A DNA stretch of 64,000 bases from Nectonema munidae (lineage: Eukaryota > Nematomorpha > Nectonematoida > Nectonematidae): contig JAUIRK010000890.1 of NCBI GenBank assembly GCA_030549495.1, positions 62,001 through 126,000 on the forward strand, given 5' to 3'. The notes beneath the pieces were generated by a model. That model was not told where the DNA came from and searched no databases. It saw nothing but the letters and a program-made list of their open reading frames with translations. Within the stretch, counting starts at the first letter, position 1; each line of letters opens with the position of its first letter. A program made the position numbers and the translations under genes. Positions 10,636 to 21,600 of the stretch are shown in pieces.

Positions 10636-12687
10636 TGTAAAACTGTAATATAATTTACAGAAGAGAGAGAGAGAGAGAAACTTTATTTTAACACAAAACA
10701 GTTTTACATTAAAACAAAAATATATAATATGGAAAACGCTGTTGTTGTTGTTGTTGGCCCCTAGATTATACAATCTTTATATGAGTATAATCTATCAGTT
10801 CAAAACAAGGCATTGTTTAAACTGAGAGAGTATTGCCATAAAAGCAAATACTCTCAGGGAAAAGTGTAGAATTTTGTTACACTTTCGCAGCAGCAGCATC
10901 GATAAACGAGTGTAATTTCAGCCAACCCGCTCGTTCGTTTCAAAGAGAAAAAAGTGGAAGAATGAGAATAAACTTATTTTTTATCACAAAATCGCTTATA
11001 ACGTAGAAATTTTGCTATTCTCGCTTAGAAATTATTTTTGAATCGTTTTCACGCAGTTAAACTTTTTTATAGTGATTGGATATCTATTCTTCTGTCCTTG
11101 AATTTGATGTAAATTTTTTAAATTTTGCTTTAAACTGCTTATTTACTACAAAACTATTCAGTTTTAAAAAGAAAAAGTTTTTTTTTGAAAAAATATGCCA
11201 GTTTAAAATTATAAAACATTCTAATATAAATGATAATGGACCAAACAAAGAGCGGTGCTAAAAAGTTTATTCAACATTGAGAAAAATAATTTTTAAGAGA
11301 CATTGATCTGAAAGGTTTGAAACTGGGAAAAAATTAAGGATTATATTATTCCGTGAAATTTGTCTTAGAAAAGGAATATAAACACAAACTTTTTACTTCT
11401 TATTGACCAAAAAATAATTTTACCTCACATAAGAAACAGCAAAAGTCATAATCGAGTTATAAAACAGGAACAAAAACTTTTTTGTATTTTTCATACTTTG
11501 TTCTATTTCCAAATATCAAAAGCCCATATTGTATTTCGTTTGCCTTGATGAGATATAAATGTGTATAAAAGTGAAATTAGCATACATTCATGAGAATAAG
11601 CGGAATAACATTTGGTGCAGGATGGAAGTTGTGTAGGATGATGAGCTTGAGGTATTCTTTCCGGTTTCTAAATAAAGTGAACAAGGGCGCATATGGTATT
11701 TAAAGGTCTTATTTAGAGAATTGTAACGCAAGCATAACGAATCTCTTCCATTATGAAAACTACGCTCATTTTTAAAGTAAACATTGATTGGATGAGGCCT
11801 AGTTAAATGTATAACACAGGGAAACAATAAAAAAGTTTTTCTAAAATGTTTTAACACAAAATATATATTATATATATATCTATGAAATTTTCATCGCAGA
11901 TTCCAAAAATGACATTCTATTTTTTGCTAAAAGCTCTAGTTTTTTCTCCAATTGGCAATTGAAATATATTTTAAAAATACTAAGTTTTAGGTAAACTATT
12001 TTATTTATTTTCTACATAAATTAAATAATACTTGGATTAGATGTTCGTAAAACATCGGTAATTTTTTTGAACTTTATAATTATAGTATTCTTTCAAAATT
12101 AATTTTCAAATAACAATATACTTAGTACTCTTCGACTCAAACATTTGAGAGAAAGTCATAAAACGACAGCAACCTAGTTATTGACAAATTGAAATATTCT
12201 CACTAAAACGCGATATTTTGTGTCGATAAAAAATGGCTAATCTTCTTCCTGCGGGTATATTCTATGTTCCACAAATCCGTTCTCTTGTCTAAGATGCTGA
12301 ATTTGTTAGAGAGACGGTTAACAGAAAGAAGACAACTATAAAGAGCTGGTATCAAGAATCTTGCTTACATTTTGTGAAATAGGATGCAGTATGAGGGAAA
12401 AACTTAATTTTTTTTTGACATTCCTGTTCACTGAAAAATAATATTTGTTTATTTTTATCAAGAAATTTGATATAAAAAATTATTTTTTGTTTGAAAACAC
12501 AAAACTTAGTTGGAATTTGCTTCTTATTGTTTTGTATCATTTTATTTGAAAACAATACATTTTCAAAATATCAATTGAAATCGTATACTATATTTATTTT
12601 TCAAATTGATCAAAGGACGAAATGAGGGATAAAAATTATGCTCTACCTTGTAAAGTTGCAGAAAAATTGTAATCCTTTTTTAAAAGA
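10636..12687. other. spacer downstream of the CK1 gene
   Basis: AT-rich, with (GA)n at 10664-10677 and a GTT triplet run near 10741-10755. A minus-strand frame at 11857-11588 has some likeness to the C-terminal part of a retroelement protein (INVYFKNERSF, then KYHMRPCSLYL), but not enough to name it. No gene supported. Confidence 0.35.
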
Positions 12688-15600
12688 TTATGTATACAAA
12701 GAGGGAGGATTAAAAAATGTTACTTTGGATCTACTGTTCAATAACTTCCAATCAAACATCCAGTCATAGGAGTAGCCGTGTTTGAAAGTGAGCGTACGAA
12801 AGATCTGCCTTAATATGGAAATATTTGGGCTTTCATCGAACTTCAAACTCCGACAAATTTTCAAATACAACAGAAATTCTTCTAAGAAAGTGAACAAAAC
12901 AACAATGAATAAATGAACAAGCAAGCTTGTAAAAATAAGCATTTTTATTTAGAATAACTCTGAGATTGTGTATACAAATCTTTTTGGTTCAAAACTCCTA
13001 CTTGACACGAACACTGAGTAAAAAAATTTTTTGATTGATTTTTAAGATATCTTTTAAACAAAATAGAATATTTTGAGGCTAAATTTTTTTTTAAATATTT
13101 TTCCTAGAGTACTTGTTAAGTGAAATCAAGGAAATCTTTTTTTAAAAATGATGTTCAAGCAACACAATGAAAAGAGTAAACAGAAAATTCTAATGATGAG
13201 TGGGTGATCAAGTTCTAGTTTGGGTTTTTTCGTATGAAAGAACTCGTAAAAGAAAAATGAAGAAGTATAAGCAAAGATCACAAAATCGGATAAACTCCAC
13301 GCTTATACATATGCTATATATACCAGAGCCCAGCGGGGAGTAAATTTGGCACAAAAATCATTAAAATAGACCGTGAATTCCCCTTAACGAATATTTTTGT
13401 CAAATTAATTAATTAAGTTGTTTGTGGCGTTCGCACCCATCCTTTCGGATATCGTGGCCCGCCCAGAATCTGAGTCCAAGTCTACCTGGACTTTCCATCC
13501 CACTAAACGCCTACCGGCCCTTGTTACAAGGGAATAGCTATACCTTGTTATATATATTATTTTACAAGAATTTATGTTACAATATATAAATACATCTGAG
13601 TGAACGATACTATCCAAACGCGAACGCTCCCAATTTGGGAAACAAATTTATTTGTCTAGTGATAGCTTGATTACTAACCACGTAGAATCGGGTCGCTAGA
13701 GCACTACCTAAACGTAAAAACATTTGAATTCTTCAGAGGAAGAAAACCAGAGTAAAAAACCGGCACTTGTCAAATTTTTCCATAGTCACTTTTTGAAGTA
13801 TTTCCGCCTACAATTTGATGTAGGTAAAATAGGTTGTGAAAAATAAAAACACCTTACTGTATGTATATATCTAGAAAGAAATTTACTTTTCGTTTAGCTT
13901 AGATTAAAGTTTAAAATTTAAATAATAGTTAGCATCCACTTTGCCTAGCAGTTATATGATACGCGACAAAAATATTCAAACCCTAAGAAACTATAAAAAG
14001 TGAAAAGCTTGTTTTTTATAACTAAAATACTTAAGGCAAAGACTCAGGTCTTGGGAGAATACCTTTCCAGAAGAACAACAAGTGAGTGAAGGATGCGTTA
14101 AACTTAGATATTGGTAGGCGGAGAGAAACATCCAATTCGACGTGGAAAAGAAGTTGTGAAAAGATACATTAAAAGGGTTGGTCCTAAGGAAGATGATGTA
14201 AGTAGTAAGCAGGTAGGCGTAAACATTTTTTATACTGAATCCACCTTTTCCATATAAACTAAATAAAATATACGCCCTGAAACTTTGACCATCGCTTCCC
14301 CACCCACTAAATTTTCTACCCGAATCCACCACTGGGGAAACAGAGAAACACTAGTAAACTTTTTGTCCAAAGTCCACCCTGTTAATTTAGTTATCAACCA
14401 TAGACTTATGACGACTTCTTGTGCTTCCTATCGCTCAGCAAAGTATTAAACATCCACGTTTTCACTATGTAAAAAATAATAGCAAAAACGTCCTTAAAGA
14501 TGAAATTAGTGGAAAGATGAAAACTTTCACGTTGCGATGTACGATGCTGACAGAGAAATGAAAATGAACAATTAAGAAGTGAGCCATGCTCAAATTATAA
14601 GGGGAATACGATTATGTTGTAGCCGACTCCAGGCCCTGGATGTACTGCAACTCCTTATCTAAAAACAGATTAATCTCAATGTGGCGAATACTTTTGAGTC
14701 TGGTTATACCTTGCTTAAAGTTCATCTTTTAGAATATCGGTTAAGTTGTAAAAAAAAATGGAAGTTAAGTGTGGATGTGAGTTATAACTCATTGAATATT
14801 TTGTTTTTACCCGGCAAAGACTTCGTCAAGTCCCGTAAATCCGTCTTTATCTTCTTTTCCATCATCTTTTCGTACTTTTGTTTCTTGGTTGCTGCTTTGA
14901 TTCCTTGCCAAGGAAGACTTCCATTGAAAAAGTAGATGAATACGTAGCCAAGAGATTCAAGGTCATCACGCCGACTCTGTTCTAAAACACAAGAAAGTAG
15001 AAGAATCTTTTTCCCACAAACAGTACGCTAATTCAGAGCACGAGAAAGTCAATAAAGTCAATTTCTATAAAATTAATCTCTAACTTTTAAAAAAGTGAAA
15101 ACAAAAATTTACAACTTGATAAAGTGTGAATCAAACAAAAACATAAAGTTAATTTTTCAAATTTAGGTCAATAAAGTCAATTTCCAAAGGTTTTGTTGAA
15201 AAATATTCAAAATACCCTGACACTGATTGAAGCTTTGATACCTTAAATTCAAAAATTTATAAAGAAGAAAAAGTTTAAGCGAATAGGCTAATAAAATATG
15301 TAAGAGTAGAACTTCACTCAGAATACACATAATTATAAATATGTTGATAACGCTTTTATATTAATACTGAATGCGTATGAGAGTATACAGATTAGTAGAA
15401 CATGTTATAAAAGTAAGTTAAAACCAGACGAAAAAAGTGATAAATTTCATGAATACTTTCAAAAAATAAATGATAAGTTTTGGAATGATCATTTTTGCCA
15501 AAGTCATGCAAAACTTTTGGACAAAACTGGGTTTATTGCGCGTCTTTGTTTGGTCGCATTTGTGTGCGTGTGGTGTATATACAGTGGTGGCATAGAAATT

Positions 15601-18600
15601 TCTTTCTATCACATACATACTTGTGAATGAGGCAAAAAAAAAGGGCCAGCGCAGAGAGGGTTAACTTTTCATAACCGTTATCTAAGAATTCTAGCTTTGT
15701 GCATAAGTGTGCTTTTTACAAAGAATTTATGAGAAGCATAAAGGAAGTAAACATTTAACACATTTCTGTATTGACACCTTTTGTAATTTCAATTTTAAAG
15801 TCGGCTAGAATTCTTGTTTTTTAAAAATACGTATTTTTCTCTTGCCTTTAAAAATTATGCCAAAAACTGCGAAGTCTTCACAAAAAGTTAAAGAAATCAT
15901 ATTTAAACTTCCTGAAGAGTTTACTTCAACTCCTAAAAATGAACTCTACTGCAAACTTTGTAAAGCACAGCAAATATCTTTTCGTTGGAAGTCATAGAAA
16001 GACTGAAAAACATTCAACTAAAAAGGATTCAAAATTTGCAACTTCTTTTCTTCAAACGTTTATTAGTGATAATAACTTTGTAAAGAAAGTAACAGAATCT
16101 TTTTTGTCAGCAAATATACCCATGAATAAATTGAATCATCCTTCTAATTGTCCAAATGCAATTTCTTGTCGATATTACATTATAAGTCTGGCAGAAAATA
16201 TAAAAGAAAGTATCAAAGAAAAGGTAAAAAGTAGTTTTTTATTGATGAGTCCTCGCTTGGAAATAAGTATTATGTTAATGTTTCGGTTGGAGATCAAAGT
16301 TTACCAAAAAAAAAGCGTATTTAATTGATTCTGTTTGCTGTTCTACTTCAGTATATAGTCAAAAAATTACTCAAGTAGTTGATGACAAAATAAAGTAATT
16401 ATAAATAAAAATAGAAAATTTTGTGCTTCTCATTGTTAGTGATGCAGCTACCTACATGAAAAAAGGTGGAAAAACGTAAAAAATTTTGCACCCCTGTTTG
16501 TTTCATGATTTTTGCTTAGCACATTTATTGCATAACTTCTGCTTGAATGTGAGATCAAAATTTGAAAGTGTTTGATGGTAAAATGCAAAGATGGAGGTTA
16601 TTGTGTTCAGAAAGCATATGAAGATTTATCACAACTGAACGTACAAAATGATATGTGTGATTTAAATATATACATTTAGAAAAGATTAGAAGATAAAGAC
16701 GTTGAGAAAATCATGAAGAGAACAAAGTATGAGATTAGCGCTTTCATGTATTGTTTACTTGAAAATGGACAAGCCACATCAATAAAAGTAGAAAGAAGTT
16801 TTTCTATATGCTCAACAACATATTAAGTAAAAATTATTGAACAAAAGCATTCATATAGAGAATTCTCTAGTTCAGGTAAACACCTCTCTTCTTTTTCTTT
16901 TTAAATCTTTATTTTTTAGCTTAAGATTTGCCAATTCATCTTTTTTCACCACCTACTAATTAATGAATGAGATAGTTGGTACTTTTAGCTGTATCACTCA
17001 CTTTAAATCCATGATCAATCTCTTTAGCAAATTGTAATTTGAATGCAAAACTAAAGTTCTTACACTTAGAAAACATGTTTAAAAAGCTAGAATTTAGCAG
17101 AAAGTAAAAACAATTTAACTGAAAACTGAGAGTGAAAAGAGTAAAGGTATTGTATACAAGCATATTTACAACTAGCTATAATCTATACTAACACAAGATA
17201 ACAAGCAATTCAAAATTATAACACAAGCATATATACACCAAATACACACAAGGACTCACTAAGTTTAGGATAAATGTTTTTACCTGTCTTTATATGTAAG
17301 GTAGACAAAAATGCCAATAGGTGTAAACTATATAAATCCATAATTATTGTTATACCTCTTTTTTACCTATAAATATGAGTTTATGTATAGAGCAAAACGT
17401 GCTTATAACGATTTGTGCTTATAATGATTTATTTGTATTTAAAGATACTTTAAAATAAATGGGGCTGTAGGTATATGTGCTTATTTTAAATGTATACTGT
17501 AGTACTTTTGGTTTTGGTGATAGAGGTATTTGAATTTGGGACTCCAAAATAAGTATTTGATCCAATCGTGCTAGTTTTTTCCATCAATTTTTTATTATCA
17601 CCTAAATCATGGGGTCTTAGCCAGGGGTGCGTAGGCGACACAGAAAAAATTAAGTTATCATGACATTTCACATCCCGCCACCCGTCAGCGGTATCAATGC
17701 GTAATTCCCTGCTTGAGTGGGATATGGTCTTTTTGTTTAAGTAATTTTTTTATTGATACATACATAATGAGGTAGAAGATTGGCAGTGTATTATTTCTGT
17801 ATATTTTGTTTTTTCCACATATATATATATTTGAATTGGCAATGAACTGTTTGTGTAACATAGATCATAACTATAGAGATGCAGCCATTACAATATTTTC
17901 ATTAAAGATATAGTGTTGCAAACAAATCTGCTGAGTAATTCAATTTTTTATTGCATATTGTGGTGAAAATTCATTTTTCTTATTTGATTGCAGTATGTCA
18001 AAGAAACGAAAGTGCGTGGATGAATGTGTTAAGTTTGGTTTCACCTGGTCAGCAGAAAAAGATGGGACACAACGTCCGCAGTGTATCCTGTGTAGCACAC
18101 TCTGTTCAAGTGCAAATTTAAAGCCATCAAAGCTCGATGAACATTTTAAGAACAAACATGGTGCTAAGGATGCAGGCCTTAATTATTAAAGGCCCAAAAA
18201 GGTAGGTTTGAACGGGTTAGCACATTGCCGACATGCTAATTTCTAAACATTTTTAGACCTGCGGTCAATAAGACACTTTTCATACACCAAATATACACAA
18301 GTTTTATTATTAGTGTTATACCATCAAATACTCGCGTTAAAAAATAAAATGGCTGAACATACGTACCTATTCCCAAGTGAGTGTTAAGACTGGCGTAACG
18401 AGCCGTTCCAGTGAGATCTTTGTTTTCTGCATAAGGAATGTGTTGGCTGCGAGAAGTTTGAAAGCGCTTAGCCAGCCCAAAGTCCACGATGTAGAGCAAG
18501 TCCGCTTGACTGCCCAAACCCATGAGAAAGTTGTCTGGCTTGATGTCGCGATGAATAAAGCCTTCGGAGTGAATACTTTTCACCCTGCTCAACTAAACAA

Positions 18601-21600
18601 AATAGCCGCGTACATGTAAAAACCTAGTTTCGAAATTACGTCACGATATATCATATCTTTTTGTGAAACATGCGATTGAAAATTAAGTATGAAAAAAGAC
18701 TAAATTACGATAAATATCGAAGATTGGTGTGATTTCAATCTTTTGAAGCTTTTTTAAACATTGAGTGGTAAACAAATTTATTAAGTTGAAGCTCGTTACA
18801 GGAGTGATAAATGATAAGTAAAAACACCACTTAATTAAAACATACATGTAATATAATTCAAAAAGAAAGATGAAAAAAATTATTTTACCAGTCATTAGAC
18901 AAGGTGAAATTAGACGTGCTTATTGAGAATGTTGTTTTTAGCTAACGCATAAAATTTCAAGTAAATCAGATGAAAAATAAAGTTTTTATTATCCTTGATC
19001 GTCCATACTGCAGCGGTTCCTAATTTTTTTAGGCGACCGCAATTATATTTCCCAAAATATGACGCGACCCCAGTAATTGTAATGAATATATCTGTCAGAG
19101 AGGAACTTTAAGATTGGAGAAGACAAAATCAACAAGATTACATTTTATAGCATTATGAATTTTAAAGCTTGACATTAATTCAACCACTTCTTGGAAAATA
19201 TTCTTTCACATTCTATAAAAAAAATAAGCTAAATGCATATATTTTTTCTGTGAAATGGTAAATTAATTTTAAATTGGGTCCAAAAACAAGGTCCCCTTTG
19301 AAATTCAATTCCCGCAAAAGTCCACTCGCCTCCTAATGAATTGAGCCAGGAGATACGTCATTATAATTATACTTCTTTACCATTATCGTTAAAGTAATTA
19401 ATTCGTGCATTTGTGCAGGCCCGCAACCAGATGGGGCGAGAGGAGGCAATTGACCCCCCTAAATTTTCAGATTAATAATAATTCTAGCAACATTTCGAAA
19501 ATATTCACATATAATTACAATTATTTTATCCATTTAGTTAGATAAATCTTGGAGCATATGAATTCTCTCTTCTACAAATGACCAATTTAAGGATGAAGAC
19601 AAGATATGATATATAAGGCACTCCGATTGTAACCTTTTTTAAATTTAGACCCTCCTAAAAAAATTCTGATTACGGGCTTGCATATGTGTCAGGGTGATTT
19701 CATGTGTCTTGTGTCTTTGAGTCAACCAAATAGTTAAAATTATGTTTTAAAATATTTTTCAAAAACTACTATATAATCTAAGATACTTTCGTGGCCCAAA
19801 AAAACTTCCTCAAATTTGGGCCAAGAAGTAATATATAGGTGTGGAAATCTTCGTCTATATCAGAGGTCGGAAATATTTTTATGTTTGAAAGCCGTTTACA
19901 ATTTGATGTCATGCTTAAAAAAGATGCAAAATTTTTTTAACAAGATAGTAATAAAGTAAAAAAGTAGTTTTTTAAACTAAATTGCATAGAGAAAAATTAT
20001 TTTAACAATTATGACTTCTTTAGAGGGCATTTTGATTTCAGGGTCCATCATAATGGTTCTCAGTATCAAGTGGTCTTCCAAATGTCAACCTTTTAATTGA
20101 AGTCAACGAGAATTTATAATTTGGATCAATTAAGAAAATGTAAAAAATAACTAAACGTAATATTCAATGAGCCTACTAAACACATTTGTAACCAATACAA
20201 TCAGTTTTTCAAAGGACGCATTTATAAGGCTACCCGAGGCGCACGTTCTCCACCCCTGGTCTAGAGGCTAGGCTTCGATACCATAAAGTCTTGGTTGGAA
20301 TCCAATTTGGCGCCTTCTTTCTTCACAGTAGATCAACACAAGTGGTGCAATTGTGCTTTCAAAAATTCATGTAGGCATGGATAGCAAGCCCAAAGAATTA
20401 GATTGGACAAATTCCAATCCCAAATTTAAGATGAATGAAAATTCGCTAAGAAGAAGAAAACGAAACCATTTGATCGGCAAGCAGTAATATAGTTTTGAGG
20501 GAGAAACTTCGTGAACAAAAGTTTAGCAGATCTTCAAGATTAGGACCCAACAACTCCAGCACCATAACATTGTACTCGGATTCACAGCCGAACCAATACA
20601 ATTTAGGAATTCCAACTAAACAGAATTGAAATAAACAAAATTAGTAAGGGATGATCCAAAAAGGAGATATATCAATAATAAAATTAATCTAGGAGCTTTG
20701 CTATCCAGATAAAATTCACTTAGAACGAGAGCATTGTCTTACAACTTCATACACAAGAGGACATTGAGCATCAGAAAATTATGGTAACATTAGAAAAATG
20801 AAATGTTTACAACGTACGACGTAAACAGGAATTTAAATGATAATAATTTTAAAAAAAAACAACAAACCTTTTGTGGAACGAGCCAAAAATTAGGTCAAAT
20901 AAAAATGGCGCCTGTATGTTGTTTCCGTTATAAAATTTACGCACATTCAATGCCTTTGACAAAAACAAAATCAATAATATCAAAATACACATATACAATA
21001 TCTATATGAAATAATTTTGAAATCTGAGTTATTTAAGTGAAGTATAGCTGTTAAAATAAATGGTGTACTCATAAAATCTTTGCACAATTTAATAGGGTTG
21101 CAAGAAGTGTTGAAACGAGGACCGAGTTTGAAGAACTGGTTCGGTCCCCAAAACATTCCATGAAAACCAGGAGAAAATTTAGTTTTAAAAAAAAAATTTT
21201 TTTAATACAAAATTGGAAAATTTCTTACATTTAATTATCAAGAAATAATTTTTTACTTTTATAATATATATTACAATTACAACAAAACTATAACTTATTA
21301 AACCTTTAAGTTAGAGTCTAAGCTAACCAGAATGTTAGTTTGCTAGGTAGCCCCTATATACAGTGATGCTTTCCTAATCAGGCACTTTTTAATCCGACAC
21401 TTTTTTCGTAAATAATAAGGTTCATTGACTATTTTTGTATTTCTTCATTTATTAATCCGACAAATTTTGATTCCGAATACGACATACTTTTTTAATATAG
21501 GAATAACTTATATAGATTACTTTTTAATCCGACTTTTCAAAAAAATTTGGATTTAATATTATAGAGTCGAGGGTTTCTCAACGTGGGCTATATGGCCCCC

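Noticed and set aside
11588-11857. Retroelement C-terminal domain (Penelope-like or LINE)
   Set aside because: Only a vague resemblance in two short stretches; not enough to call.
13405-13617. Minus-strand frame in a G+C-rich patch
   Set aside because: Some charged text, but no family match, no splice context, and it sits inside a CK1 intron.
13991-14332. 113-codon minus-strand frame
   Set aside because: It lies in CK1 intron 5; composition is mixed but resembles no family and overlaps possible MITE ends (ggtggattcggg).
18377-18619. 80-codon plus-strand frame over CK1 exon 4
   Set aside because: It is the antisense shadow of the kinase exon.
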